Assembly (NCBI GenBank): GCA_963773835.1
Contig: CAVZCQ010000001.1
Span: 744,001-808,000 of the forward strand
DNA: 64,000 nucleotides
From: JOPF136 sp963773835
GTDB taxonomy: Bacteria; Acidobacteriota; Terriglobia; Acidiferrales; UBA7541
Reading direction: 5' to 3'
Every line of letters begins with the position of its first letter. Positions within the stretch are counted from its first letter, which is position 1. This document shows, piece by piece, positions 1 through 10,475 of the stretch. A program made the position numbers and the translations under genes. Under the pieces are notes generated by a model, which saw nothing but the letters and a program-made list of their open reading frames with translations, did no database searches and was not told where the DNA came from.

Positions 1-310
1 CAATCGTGCACGAACGGGGTGCTGAAAATCTCAGCGCCGGGGTTCAGCGTTTTTTGGGCGATGGTGTCGGAGACTTATTGGCTTGGCTAAGACCTCGCCC
101 TTCCTTTTGTGACCATCCTGCCGGGGGCGTCGCAATTCAACCCATTTTCCCAAATCGGTTCCGACTTGCACCGGGGCCTACTGGGCCGCGCGGACGGCCG
201 GTCGACAGGCCGGGCACCACTGTCCCACGTTCTTCTTGCCTTAGCCCTCTTTCTTCTCTACACTTTGCCGAGATTCGGGGCCTATCACTGGGCCCGAAAC
301 CAAGCTAACG
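1..310. other. Non-coding upstream region
   Basis: No convincing gene is visible in the first 310 bases. Short open frames here lack a ribosome binding site and recognisable sequence. A T6 run at 51-56 follows an imperfect GC-rich stem, so it could be the 3' end of a gene lying left of the window. The only usable signal is the promoter-like pair at 236-264. Confidence 0.5.
236..264 (+). promoter_or_regulatory. Putative sigma70-type promoter of the transpeptidase gene
   Basis: TTGCCT (236-241) and TACACT (259-264) are separated by 17 bases. Each hexamer matches the vegetative consensus at 4 of 6 positions. Transcription would start near 271, about 40 bases before the ATG at 311. This was assigned by eye. 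Confidence 0.35.
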
Positions 311-1432
311 ATGAGAGCGTTCAGAGAACACGGGATCGCATGGGCATTGCTGCTGGCGGGTACTGCCTGTCTGTTCCTTGCGCCCCAGCCGGTGATGGCT
401 GGCTCGGGAAGGGGCGCTTCGCGCCCTGCCGCGGCAGCGCGGGTCAATGCAGCGGTCCACCACCGTCGGCCCGTCCTGATCGATCCGACCAAAGACGACG
501 TGGCTGCCTATGACGATCCGGTGGTTCGGGAGGCGGCAGTCGAGGCGCTGGGGCACGAGGACGGGGGAGTGGTGGTGGTGGATCCCAACTCCGGCCGCAT
601 TCTCTCCGCCGTAAACCAGCCCGTGGTCTTCTCCGCCGACTACATTCCCTGTTCGACCATCAAGCCGGTGATCGCCGTGGCCGCGCTAAATGAAGGCATC
701 CTGACGCGCGACTCCATGCTGCGGGTCTCCCGGCGCCGGTATATGAACCTGACGGAAGCCATGGCGCACTCGAACAACACGTTTTTCGAGTCGCTGGGTA
801 GCCAGATGGGGTTTGCCACGGTCACGCGCTACGCCCGGCAATTCGGCCTGGGCGAAACTGTCGGACGCGACATCCCCCGGGAGCAGCCTGGCGAGGTTCC
901 GGAGACACCTCCCGAGCGGGGCGGTGTGGCGCGCATGTCCAGTTTCGGGGAGGGGTTCCGAATTACCCCCCTCCAGCTAGCCGGGGTGGCCTCGACGCTC
1001 GCCAACGGGGGAACGCTCTATTACCTCCAATACCCGCGGACAGAAGAAGAGCGGCGGAACTTCGAGCCGATGGTGCACCGCAAGCTGGACGTAGCGCAAC
1101 AATTGCCGGACGTGCGCGAAGGCATGCTGGCTGCCGTGTTGTACGGCACGGCGAAGCGCGCCTATGACCCCGGTGGCGATGAAATTTTGGGCAAAACGGG
1201 CACCTGTTCGGACGACGGCCGGCGGCTCGGCTGGTACGCGTCCTACAGCAACCCGGAGCACCCCCGGCTGGTGGTGGTGGTGCTGCTGCGCGGCTACCGT
1301 CACCGGATCAATGGTCCGACGGCCAGCGCAGTGGCGGGAAAAATCTATCATCGACTCCGCGAGCTGAACTACCTCACTCCCGCAGCCGCCCAGGAAGAGC
1401 GGCCGGCGCTGTCTTCCGACGGCGGCCACTAA
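311..1432 (+). CDS. Penicillin-binding transpeptidase domain protein (short form)
   Basis: 373 aa. A hydrophobic N-terminal segment (about residues 9-30) suggests a Sec signal or membrane anchor, so the enzyme would act in the periplasm. All three penicillin-binding motifs are visible: Ser115-x-x-Lys118 (STIK, catalytic serine), Ser154-Asn-Asn (SxN) and Lys295-Thr-Gly-Thr (KTG). The family cross-links peptidoglycan stems by D,D-transpeptidation and is the beta-lactam target. It is far shorter than ordinary class B PBPs (about 550-700 aa) because the N-terminal dimerisation domain is missing and the catalytic domain starts almost directly after the anchor. The ATG at 311 has a weak Shine-Dalgarno. 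The gene stands alone and is convergent with the PAS protein. It could also be a stand-alone D,D-transpeptidase/carboxypeptidase or a beta-lactam sensor; the sequence alone does not decide. Confidence 0.88.
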   Translation: MRAFREHGIAWALLLAGTACLFLAPQPVMAGSGRGASRPAAAARVNAAVHHRRPVLIDPTKDDVAAYDDPVVREAAVEALGHEDGGVVVVDPNSGRILSAVNQPVVFSADYIPCSTIKPVIAVAALNEGILTRDSMLRVSRRRYMNLTEAMAHSNNTFFESLGSQMGFATVTRYARQFGLGETVGRDIPREQPGEVPETPPERGGVARMSSFGEGFRITPLQLAGVASTLANGGTLYYLQYPRTEEERRNFEPMVHRKLDVAQQLPDVREGMLAAVLYGTAKRAYDPGGDEILGKTGTCSDDGRRLGWYASYSNPEHPRLVVVVLLRGYRHRINGPTASAVAGKIYHRLRELNYLTPAAAQEERPALSSDGGH

Positions 1433-1550
1433 ACGGGATTCCGGCAGGTCACCCAACCCTTCGCTCTCCGCCTCGATGTGTCTCCTGCCAGTATGGGTAT
1501 GATTGAGATGGAGCGCTGACTGTTCCGCTTCTCGATGCGCGTTCTGAGCC

Positions 1551-1569
1551 GGCCGGGAGGAGTCCGGCC
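1551..1569 (-). terminator. Possible hairpin terminator between convergent genes
   Basis: A GGCCGG arm (1551-1556) pairs with CCGGCC (1564-1569) across a 7-nt loop, just beyond the stop codon of the PAS gene. There is no U tract, so factor-independent termination is doubtful. Confidence 0.25.
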
Positions 1570-1580
1570 CGCCGTGCCGT

Positions 1581-3197
1581 TCACCGGGCGGGCAGATTCT
1601 TTTGCTTGTACTCCAGGAAACAATCCGGGCAGAAGGTGTGGCTGAACTCCGTATCGGAGTGACGCGAGAGGTACTGATCCAGACGCTGCCAGCGCCCCGC
1701 GTCCTTCCCGGCACCGTCATCGTCTCGAATCTTCCCGCAGACGCAGCAAATAGGCAGCAGTTTTTCGTACAACTCCACACGTTTGCGGTCGGTGAGGTCG
1801 CGGATCACCACCAGGCTGGCCGGACGGCCGTCGAAGAACGTCCTGTCGGCTTCGATTTCGGTGAGCAGCTCGGTGCCGTCACGCCGCCGCCGGCGAACCT
1901 CCGCGCGCCGCGGGACTGGTTCGCCCGCAGTGCGCTTCCGATGGAGTTCCACGATCCGCGAGACCTCATCGGGAGCAAGATGTTCCGCAGGATCCATCCC
2001 GATCATCTGCTCCGGCTTGGAATAGCCGTGCAAGTGCGCGTCCGCAAGATTGGCGAAAACCAATTTGTCGTCCTGCACGATACGCACGGCCACGGGCAGG
2101 CCCTCGAGCAGATCGCGGAATCGCCGCTCGCTGGCCCGCAGCGCGTCTTCGGCCTGCTTTCGCACCGTCACGTCAACGCAAAAACCGATATAGCCTGCTA
2201 GCGTGCCGTCAGCGTCCCAGCGCGGTACGCCGCGGTCCAGCAGCCAGCGGTATTCGCCGTCGTGGCGGCGCATTCGGTATTCCATTTCGTAGGATTTACG
2301 GCCCTTTATGGCCTCGTCGAAGGTGTCCAGGCACCGTTTGTAATCTTCGGGATGGAGCCCTTCGGCCCAGCCGAAATTCAGCTCCTCGTCGAGCGTGCGG
2401 CCGCGGAAGTCGAGCCAGCCTTTGTTCAGATAGTTCAGGTTTCCCGCCGCGTCTGCCATCCAGATCAAGGCCGGGGCTGTGTCTGCCAGCGTTCGGAACA
2501 GCGCTTCGCTCTCCCGCAGGGCCGCCTCTCTGCGCTTGCGCGCTGTGATCTCGCGCATGATGGCCACGAATTGCGGCTTTTCCGAGGCGTCCACCGACGG
2601 AAGTGTGCTCCAAGTAACTTCGACCGGAAACTTTTGGCCATCGGCCCGGAGAGCGTTTCCCTCCTTCGGACCCTGATTCAGAAAAAGGCACGGTTCCCCG
2701 GCAAGAAACGCGGCGATATCCGAGGAGCGCAGCTTGCCGTAGGCTTTAGGAAACAGCTCCTGCGCCTGCCGGCCGCTGAGCGAGCCAGGCGCGCGGCCAA
2801 GGACGCGCTCGGTTGCCCGGTTGGCGAACTGGATGGTTCCCTCCAAATTGCTGATCATCACACAGTCGCTCACCGATTCCAGAATTGCCTCGACGCGTTT
2901 TCCCGTTGCCGCTGTGGCCTCTTTCGTGATCACCTCCACCGCGGGTAACACCACCGAGACGAACAGGAGTGGGAGAGCGAGCAGGATGGCCACAGAGGAG
3001 GTCAGTATGGAGTCGAGAATAAAGGAGTTTGGTCTCAGATAGTCCACCATCAGATTCGAGATCGTGAAGGTGATGAACATCACCGCCAACGACTTCCACA
3101 ACAGTTGCCGCGTGACGGTGGATGCCGGATTGGCGGGAAGGCCGCTGGCTCCCGTGATTGGTTTGGCCGGCGCAATCGGGTTGGCGGGGGAGGACAC
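1581..3197 (-). CDS. Membrane-anchored triple PAS-domain sensor with C-terminal Cys4 motif
   Basis: 538 aa, GTG start with GGAG about 6 bases upstream. Two membrane segments (about 34-54 and 63-87) are followed by three PAS domains (about 100-222, 229-350, 354-474), each ending in the PAC-like pattern (IMREITARK, VDVTVRK, IRDLTDRK). The C-terminus has no histidine kinase, GGDEF or HTH domain. It carries a conserved-looking LLPICCVCGKIRDD segment with Cys484/Cys487 and Cys523/Cys526, which could bind zinc. I know similar endings from PAS and response-regulator proteins of other bacteria, without a defined function. The protein therefore looks like a sensor that signals by protein interaction. 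The ligands of the PAS domains cannot be told. It is divergent from the M23 peptidase gene. Confidence 0.85.
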   Translation of the reverse strand: MSSPANPIAPAKPITGASGLPANPASTVTRQLLWKSLAVMFITFTISNLMVDYLRPNSFILDSILTSSVAILLALPLLFVSVVLPAVEVITKEATAATGKRVEAILESVSDCVMISNLEGTIQFANRATERVLGRAPGSLSGRQAQELFPKAYGKLRSSDIAAFLAGEPCLFLNQGPKEGNALRADGQKFPVEVTWSTLPSVDASEKPQFVAIMREITARKRREAALRESEALFRTLADTAPALIWMADAAGNLNYLNKGWLDFRGRTLDEELNFGWAEGLHPEDYKRCLDTFDEAIKGRKSYEMEYRMRRHDGEYRWLLDRGVPRWDADGTLAGYIGFCVDVTVRKQAEDALRASERRFRDLLEGLPVAVRIVQDDKLVFANLADAHLHGYSKPEQMIGMDPAEHLAPDEVSRIVELHRKRTAGEPVPRRAEVRRRRRDGTELLTEIEADRTFFDGRPASLVVIRDLTDRKRVELYEKLLPICCVCGKIRDDDGAGKDAGRWQRLDQYLSRHSDTEFSHTFCPDCFLEYKQKNLPAR

Positions 3198-3372
3198 GAG
3201 TTCTCCATCACCCTTATCGGCAGAATACGGGGAAAGATTCAGCCGCCTTTCCCGCCCTGCCGTGGATGTTATGAAGAGGAACTCCCGGTTTGATTCGCAT
3301 CTTTTCCGGGCACTGAAAACGGGTTAGCCTTAGCACTCGTTGGGGCCGCCGCGGGGAATCGGCGGGGGAGCT

Positions 3373-4674
3373 ATGGCAAGGATCGTTCGCGCAATCTTTG
3401 TTCTGATCGTGGTAGCTGCGCTGGGCGCTCTGGCCTGGTCGGTTTCCATTCGCCGTGCGGCCGAAAGTGAAATCTCACGGCAGGCGGCGCTGGCTGCCGG
3501 CGTCGCGGAGCAGATGCAGCGCACCGTTGTGCTTTTCTTCCACGGGCGCGCGCGTTCCGGGCAGATCTTCGCGGGCGCTCTGGCCGGGATGGGCGTGGCG
3601 CCGGATGCCGTGAGCGGCATCCTGGCGGCCGCGAAAGCCGTTTTTGACTTCCGGCATTTCCGCGCGGGGAACGAGCTGGCCATCGGCCGCTCCGTGATGG
3701 GCGAGCTGCGCGCGGTCGAATACCGGATCGATCCGGAGCATGAGCTGTGGATCACTCCGGAGGCGCGCGCCTTCCACGCCGAGATCAAACCGATTCCGAT
3801 CACCACGGCAGACGAAGGCGTCGGCGGCCGGGTGGAAGATTCGCTATTCAACGCTGTGACGGACGCGGGCGAGCGCCCCGAACTGGCGCTTTCGCTGGCC
3901 GACATCTTCGGCTGGGACATCGATTTCAATACGGACACGCGGCCGGGCGACACGTTCCGCCTGGTGGTGGAAAAGAAGCGTTACACCAACGGCACGCTGG
4001 CCCTTTACGGCCGGATCCTGCTGGCCGAATACGTGAACGCCGGCCATCGCTACCGGGCCGTGCTGTTTCACGACGCGGAAGGGCATCCCGCCTATTACGG
4101 GGCGGACGGAAAGGCGCTGAAGAAGGCGTTCCTCCGTTCACCGCTCCAGTTTCACGCGCCCATCACCTCGCATTTCAGCTACAGCCGGTTTCACCCCATC
4201 CTGAAAATCTACCGGCCACACCTGGGGATTGATTACGGCGCTCCGGAAGGCTCCCCGGTGCAGACCATCGGGGGCGGGCGGGTGACGTATGCGGGCCGGA
4301 GCGGCGGCGAAGGAAACATGGTTCAGATCCGGCACACCAATGGCTACGAGACCATGTACATGCACCTCTCGCGCATCCTCGTGCGCCAAGGCCAGCAGGT
4401 GGTGCAGGGACAGCGCATCGGACTGGTGGGCCACACCGGCCTGGCCACCGGGCCGCATCTCGACTTCCGCATCAAACAGAACGGCGCGTTCCGCAATTTC
4501 GAGACGCTCAAATTGCCGCCCGCCGATCCTGTTTCCCGCGCGCAACTGCCGCAGTTCATCGCCGAGCGCGATCGCTGGATCGCATTGCTTCCGCCCGCGG
4601 GCCCGCAGGTGGCCCAAGCGATTCCGGCGCTGCAGTCGCCGGTCCTACCATCAAGCCAGCCGCCGAATCGCTAG
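3373..4674 (+). CDS. M23/LytM-family peptidoglycan endopeptidase
   Basis: 433 aa from the ATG at 3373, chosen because GGGGGAG ends 2 bases before it; an upstream in-frame TTG lacks such a site. An N-terminal membrane anchor (about residues 4-23) leaves the rest periplasmic. The C-terminal LytM domain has the zinc motifs: His283-x3-Asp287, His331 in MHLS and His362-x-Asp364 in HLDF. This is the full set expected of an active enzyme, known to cut peptide cross-links in the cell wall. The middle region (about 50-250) resembles the OapA/LysM-like linker regions found in M23 proteins, but I cannot name a domain. The C-terminus is Pro/Gln-rich. It probably takes part in wall remodelling or cell separation. 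Confidence 0.92.
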   Translation: MARIVRAIFVLIVVAALGALAWSVSIRRAAESEISRQAALAAGVAEQMQRTVVLFFHGRARSGQIFAGALAGMGVAPDAVSGILAAAKAVFDFRHFRAGNELAIGRSVMGELRAVEYRIDPEHELWITPEARAFHAEIKPIPITTADEGVGGRVEDSLFNAVTDAGERPELALSLADIFGWDIDFNTDTRPGDTFRLVVEKKRYTNGTLALYGRILLAEYVNAGHRYRAVLFHDAEGHPAYYGADGKALKKAFLRSPLQFHAPITSHFSYSRFHPILKIYRPHLGIDYGAPEGSPVQTIGGGRVTYAGRSGGEGNMVQIRHTNGYETMYMHLSRILVRQGQQVVQGQRIGLVGHTGLATGPHLDFRIKQNGAFRNFETLKLPPADPVSRAQLPQFIAERDRWIALLPPAGPQVAQAIPALQSPVLPSSQPPNR

Positions 4675-4705
4675 CTGCAAGGCTTGTGGCGGAATCACAC
4701 ATGGC

Positions 4706-4748
4706 TGTGATTTGGCTCACAATTGCTGTCTTGCGGATGTGCTATGCT
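4706..4748 (+). promoter_or_regulatory. CRP-type operator overlapping a putative korAB promoter
   Basis: TGTGA (4706-4710), six bases, TCACA (4717-4721) is a perfect match to the core CRP-family site. A TATGCT -10 element lies at 4743-4748, giving a predicted start near 4755 and an operator centre near -41.5, the class II activation position. No good -35 hexamer is present at the expected place, which is typical for activator-dependent promoters. A second overlapping inverted pair, AATCACA (4693-4699) and TGTGATT (4706-4712), shares the left half-site. The predicted 5' leader to the ATG is about 160 nt, and I recognise no riboswitch in it. Confidence 0.6.
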
Positions 4749-4917
4749 TGGTTTTGGCGTTGCAGCCTCCCAGGCAAATCATCAGCCTCGAAAAAACCTC
4801 GGTGAGGCTCAGCCCGCTCCTCAGCCGGTCGGGAACGAACGGCCAAGATGCGCGCCTCGGCGGGGAAACCAATTCCCACCAGGGGGAGTCGAACGGAAAT
4901 AGAGGAAGAGTGATGCC

Positions 4918-6788
4918 ATGTCCACATTCGTAGAATCCGTGGTGGGAAAATCGAAGAAGGAAGTGATCGACCGCGCCGTCATCCGCTTTGCCGGCGACTC
5001 CGGCGACGGCATGCAGGTGACCGGGAGCCAATTCACGAACACCGTGGCGCTGTATGGCAACGATATTGCCACGTTTCCGGACTATCCCGCCGAGATTCGC
5101 GCCCCCGCGGGCACCATCCCCGGCGTCAGCGGATTCCAGCTCCATTTCTCGTCCAATGAGGTGTACACGCCCGGAGACGCGGTAGACGCGCTCATCGCCA
5201 TGAATCCCGCCGCCTTGAAAGTGAACCTGGCGGACCTGAAAGCCAACGGCATCCTGATCGTCAATTCCGACAGCTTCCAGGAAGTCGATCTGCGCAAAGC
5301 GCAGATGGAGTCCAATCCACTGGAAGACCACTCGCTGGACAAGTACCGCCTGTTTCCCGTGGAGCTGGAACGGCTCACGCTCCTGGCGCTCGAGCCGGTG
5401 AACATCGATGCCAAGTCCAAGCACCGCTGCAAGAATTTCTTCGCCCTCGGCATGTGCTACTGGCTCTACAACCGTTCCATGGAATCCACCGTCCGCTGGA
5501 TCGAGGAAAAGTTCGAGAAGAAGCCGTTGCTCGTCGAGGCCAATAAGCTCGCGCTCAGCGCCGGGTATTCCTACTGCGAAGCCACCGAGGCGTTTCAGAT
5601 CAGCTACGAGATTCCGCCGGCGCATCTGAGCCCGGGCCTGTATCGCAGCATCAGCGGCAATCAGGCACTCGCGCTGGGATTTGTGACCGCGGCGGAGAAG
5701 GCCGGGCTCACTCTCTTCCAGGGCAGCTACCCGATCACGCCTGCCTCCGACATCCTCCACGAGCTTTCTCATTACAAGGATTTCGGTGTCATCACCTTCC
5801 AGGCCGAAGACGAAATTGCCGCCATCACCTCCGCCATCGGCGCGGCCTATGCCGGCGCTCTGGCGATTACCACCACGTCGGGTCCGGGCATGGCGCTGAA
5901 GACGGAAGCGATGGGCCTGGCCGTGGCCGTGGAAATTCCGCTGGTGATCTGCGACATCCAGCGCGGCGGGCCGTCCACCGGCCTGCCGACAAAAACGGAG
6001 CAGGCAGACCTGCTCCAGGCGCTGTTCGGCCGGAATTCCGAGGCGCCCATTCCTGTCCTGGCCGCCTCCACTCCCGCGGATTGCTTCTGGGTCGCAGTCG
6101 AGGCCTGCAGGATCGCGATCAAATACATGGTGCCGGTGATCATCCTTTCCGACGGCTATCTGGCCAACGGCGCCGAGCCGTGGCGGATTCCGCGCTCCTC
6201 GGAAATTCCTCCGATCCCCGTGAAATTTGTGACAGACCCGGAGGGATTCTTCCCGTACAAGCGCGATCCGATAACGCTGGCGCGCCCGTGGGCCATTCCC
6301 GGCACGCCCGGCCTGGAACACCGCATCGGTGGCATCGAGAAGCAGGACATAATCGGGAACATCAGCTACGAGCCGCTGAACCACGAAAGTATGGTGCGCA
6401 CGCGTGCCGCCAAGGTAGCCGGCATCGCACAGGACATTCCCCCGGTGACAGTCGAGGGTGATCCCGCCGGCGACCTGCTGGTGGTGTCCTGGGGCTCGAC
6501 GGCGGGCTCGGTTGCCGCGGCCGTAAAGGCGCAACGCGCGCGCGGCAGCAGGATGGGCCACGTGCATCTCCGTCATTTGAACCCGCTGCCGGGAAACCTC
6601 GGCGACGTGCTGAAACGCTTCCGGAAAGTGCTGGTTCCGGAGCTGAACATGGGCCAGTTGCTGTGGGTCCTGAGAGCCAAGTACCTTGTGGATGCCGAGG
6701 GTCTCAACAAGATTCAGGGCCGGCCATTCCGCCAGGCCGAGCTGGAAGAGAAATTCGCAGAGATGCTGGAAACTCGGGAGAGGGTCCA

Positions 6789-6792
<4 letters not shown>
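4918..6792 (+). CDS. korA: 2-oxoacid:ferredoxin oxidoreductase, fused gamma/alpha subunit
   Basis: 624 aa, with GAGGAAGAG seven bases before the ATG. The N-terminal third is the gamma (POR_C-like) domain, starting with the FAGDSGDGMQ signature. The rest is the alpha pyrimidine-binding TPP domain, with Tyr271-Pro-Ile-Thr-Pro, followed by the domain II transketolase-like region. With the beta subunit next door it would oxidatively decarboxylate a 2-oxoacid (most likely 2-oxoglutarate, making succinyl-CoA) while reducing ferredoxin. Subunit size and gamma-alpha fusion fit the two-subunit Kor/Oor type. Substrate is inferred from family resemblance and from the neighbouring sucA, not from a diagnostic residue. 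It is translationally coupled to korB by an ATGA overlap. Confidence 0.92.
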
Positions 6793-7817
<1,025 letters not shown>

Positions 7818-7924
7818 CCCGGAACAGCAGCTCGCCGCGTCCTTCGATTTCCGTCCGCATCGGCCGGCCCGCAGAACGGCCGGAGTGCCCGTTCCACCTC
7901 CGCCCTCCGTTTGTGGCAAGATAG

Positions 7925-7952
7925 TTGTCAGGACGCCGCCGAGTTGTAGATT
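7925..7952 (+). promoter_or_regulatory. Promoter-like pair directly before sucA
   Basis: TTGTCA (7925-7930) and TAGATT (7947-7952) are 16 bases apart, and the sucA ATG is at 7959. Transcription would start at or next to the start codon. No Shine-Dalgarno lies before the ATG, so a leaderless mRNA is possible. Confidence 0.4.
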
Positions 7953-7958
7953 TCGATC

Positions 7959-10409
7959 ATGCCCAGTCTCACCGAGCAGCGCCAACTCGTGTTCGATGCC
8001 TTCCGCCGCTGGGGCTACCTGGAAGCGGACCTCGATCCGCTGGGCCTCGTGCGATTGCCCGCCGTGCCCGAGCTCGAAGGCGGAACGGAAGAGCATCAGG
8101 CGGCGCGCGCGTTCTACTGCGGGACCATCGGCGCGGAATTTGCCCACATTCTGGATGGCGGCCGCCGGCGGTGGATCGAGGAACGCATGGAAGCCGCCCC
8201 GGCAGCCCCCGACCGCGCCCGAATCCTCGAGCGCCTCGTCTCCGCCGAGCTGTTCGAGCAGTTTATCCAGGCGCGCTACCCGGGCGCGAAGCGGTTTTCG
8301 CTGGAGGGCAGCACCGCCGTGATCCCGTTTCTGGATGAAGCACTGGAGACCGCCGCGCGTTTCGGCGGCGAACACGCGATCATCGGCATGAGCCACCGCG
8401 GGCGGCTGAACGTCATGCTCCACACGGTGGGCCGCCAGGCCGCCGAGATTTTTGCCGGATTCGAGGACGTGGACCCGCGGAGCGTGCTGGGCGCGGGCGA
8501 CGTGAAATACCATCGCGGCGCCACCGGGGAATTCCGCGCGCGCAACGGGCGCGTGCTCCGCATCCATCTGGTCTCCAATCCCAGCCATCTGGAGTTCGTG
8601 GATCCAGTGGTCGTTGGCCGCGCTTACGCAAAGCAGGCGCGCGCCGGGCGGGAAGGGAAACATAAAGTCTGGCCCATCGTGCTGCACGGCGACGGCGCGT
8701 TTTCCGGCCAGGGCGTTCTGGCCGAAATGCTGAACCTCGGCGGGCTGCGCGCCTATTCGGTGGGCGGCACACTGCACCTCATCGTGAACAATCTCATCGC
8801 CTTCACCACTCTGCCGGAGGATTTGCAGACCTCGCCATTCGCCTCCGATCTTGCCCGCCGCGCCGCGATTCCCATCTTCCACGTGAACGGCGAGGACCTG
8901 GATGCGGTGGCGCGCGTGGCGCAGATGGCCGCGGAGTACCGCGCCACCTTTGCGAGCGACGTGGTGGTGGACCTGTTCGGCTACCGCCGCCATGGCCACA
9001 GCGAAATCGACGACCCCACCATCACCCAGCCCGTGCTCTATCGCCGCATCAAGGAGCATCCCCAGGTGTGGCGGACGTATGCGCAGCGCTGCGGGCTCGA
9101 CCCCGAGCCTATCGTCACACGCGTGCGCGAATCGCTGGCCGCGGAGCAGAAGGAAGCCGTCAAATTCGCGAAGATTCCAACGATGCGCAAGCTGCCGGGC
9201 TACTGGGCGCCGTTTTTCGGAGGGCGCTACAAGCCGGAATACGAGGTTGCCAAGCCGGTCAGCGCGGAAGAATTGGGCGCGGTGGGCGAATTGCTCACCC
9301 GCTATCCGGACGGTTTCCACATTCATCCGAAAGTGAAAAAACTGCTCGAACAGCGCCTGGAAATGTCGCGCGGCCAGCGGCCCGTGGATTACGGCATGGC
9401 GGAGGCCATGGCTTTCGCCACCCTGCTGCGCCAGGGGATTCCCCTGCGATTCTCGGGCCAGGACACGCGCCGTGGCACGTTCAACCAGCGCCACGCCGCG
9501 CTGGTGGACACGGAAACCGAGGAGCAATTCGTGCCGCTCGAGCACATCGGCGCGGACGGCGCCTGGTGCGAGATTTTCAATTCGCCGCTCTCCGAAGCGG
9601 CCGTGCTCGGTTTCGAGTACGGCGTGAGCCGCGATTATCCCGAGGCGCTGGTGATTTGGGAGGCGCAGTTCGGCGATTTCGCCAACGGCGCCCAGGTGTT
9701 CATCGACCAGTTCATCGCCGCGGCCGAGGACAAATGGGGACTGCTCTCCGGCCTGGTGATGCTGCTGCCCCACGGCTACGAGGGCCAGGGTCCCGAACAT
9801 TCGAGCGCGCGCATCGAACGCTTCCTGCATCTGGCCGCGCGCGACAATTTCCAGATCTGCCAGCCGTCCGACGCCGCGCAGTATTTCCACCTGCTGCGCC
9901 GCCAGGCGCTGCGCAAGTGGCGCAAGCCGCTCGTCGTGTTCACGCCGAAGAGCATGCTGCGCCATCCGGACGCCTCTTCGCCCATCGAGGCCTTCACCCG
10001 CGCGCATTTCCGTCCCGTCCTGCGCGACCCGGATGTGAAGGATGCCGGCCGCATCCTGCTGTGCACCGGGAAAATCGGCCACGAGCTGCGCGCCGAGCGC
10101 AAGCGCCGCGCAGATTCCTCAACGGCAGTTCTCTTTCTCGATCAGATGTACCCGTTCCCGGAGCAGGACCTGGTGGACGCGCTCGCCCAGCATCCCCGCG
10201 CCCACGAAGTCGTATGGGTCCAGGAAGAGCCCGCCAATATGGGTGCGCTGTTCTTTGTGCTGCCGCGGCTGGAACGCCTGGCCACCGGCAGGGCGGTGCG
10301 GTCGGTAAAGCGCTCCGCCAGCGCCACTCCCGCCACCGGCTCGGCCAAAGCTCACGAAATGGAGCAGGAAACGCTTCTGACGCTCGCCTTCACCACCGGA
10401 AAACACTGA
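7959..10409 (+). CDS. sucA: 2-oxoglutarate dehydrogenase E1 component
   Basis: 816 aa. Decarboxylates 2-oxoglutarate on TPP and passes the succinyl group to the E2 lipoyl domain in the TCA cycle. Family signatures are clear: GDVKYHRG, SNPSHLEFVDPVV, the TPP motif Gly244-Asp-Gly-Ala, Asn277-Asn followed by LIAFTT, YRRHGHSEIDDP and SGQDTRRGTFNQRH. At 816 aa it lacks about 100 N-terminal residues compared with E. coli SucA (933 aa), i.e. the arm that docks on E2. No sucB or lpd lies beside it, so the partners must be elsewhere. It is 141 bases from korB and ends in a strong terminator. No ribosome binding site is seen. Confidence 0.93.
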   Translation: MPSLTEQRQLVFDAFRRWGYLEADLDPLGLVRLPAVPELEGGTEEHQAARAFYCGTIGAEFAHILDGGRRRWIEERMEAAPAAPDRARILERLVSAELFEQFIQARYPGAKRFSLEGSTAVIPFLDEALETAARFGGEHAIIGMSHRGRLNVMLHTVGRQAAEIFAGFEDVDPRSVLGAGDVKYHRGATGEFRARNGRVLRIHLVSNPSHLEFVDPVVVGRAYAKQARAGREGKHKVWPIVLHGDGAFSGQGVLAEMLNLGGLRAYSVGGTLHLIVNNLIAFTTLPEDLQTSPFASDLARRAAIPIFHVNGEDLDAVARVAQMAAEYRATFASDVVVDLFGYRRHGHSEIDDPTITQPVLYRRIKEHPQVWRTYAQRCGLDPEPIVTRVRESLAAEQKEAVKFAKIPTMRKLPGYWAPFFGGRYKPEYEVAKPVSAEELGAVGELLTRYPDGFHIHPKVKKLLEQRLEMSRGQRPVDYGMAEAMAFATLLRQGIPLRFSGQDTRRGTFNQRHAALVDTETEEQFVPLEHIGADGAWCEIFNSPLSEAAVLGFEYGVSRDYPEALVIWEAQFGDFANGAQVFIDQFIAAAEDKWGLLSGLVMLLPHGYEGQGPEHSSARIERFLHLAARDNFQICQPSDAAQYFHLLRRQALRKWRKPLVVFTPKSMLRHPDASSPIEAFTRAHFRPVLRDPDVKDAGRILLCTGKIGHELRAERKRRADSSTAVLFLDQMYPFPEQDLVDALAQHPRAHEVVWVQEEPANMGALFFVLPRLERLATGRAVRSVKRSASATPATGSAKAHEMEQETLLTLAFTTGKH

Positions 10410-10437
10410 TCCGACGGCAGCGCGAAGCCCGTTGAGT

Positions 10438-10475
10438 GCGAAAGGAGTCCGGATGTGGACTCCTTTCGCCTTTTT
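10438..10475 (+). terminator. Intrinsic terminator of sucA
   Basis: A perfect 13-bp stem (10438-10450 with 10457-10469, arms GCGAAAGGAGTCC and its complement) has a 6-nt loop and is followed by CTTTTTC. It lies 29 bases after the sucA stop. Confidence 0.88.

Noticed and set aside
311..1432. Class A beta-lactamase instead of PBP
   Set aside because: The STIK, SNN and KTGT motifs fit both superfamily branches, but the typical Glu166-type omega loop is not seen and the sequence resembles the class B PBP transpeptidase domain.
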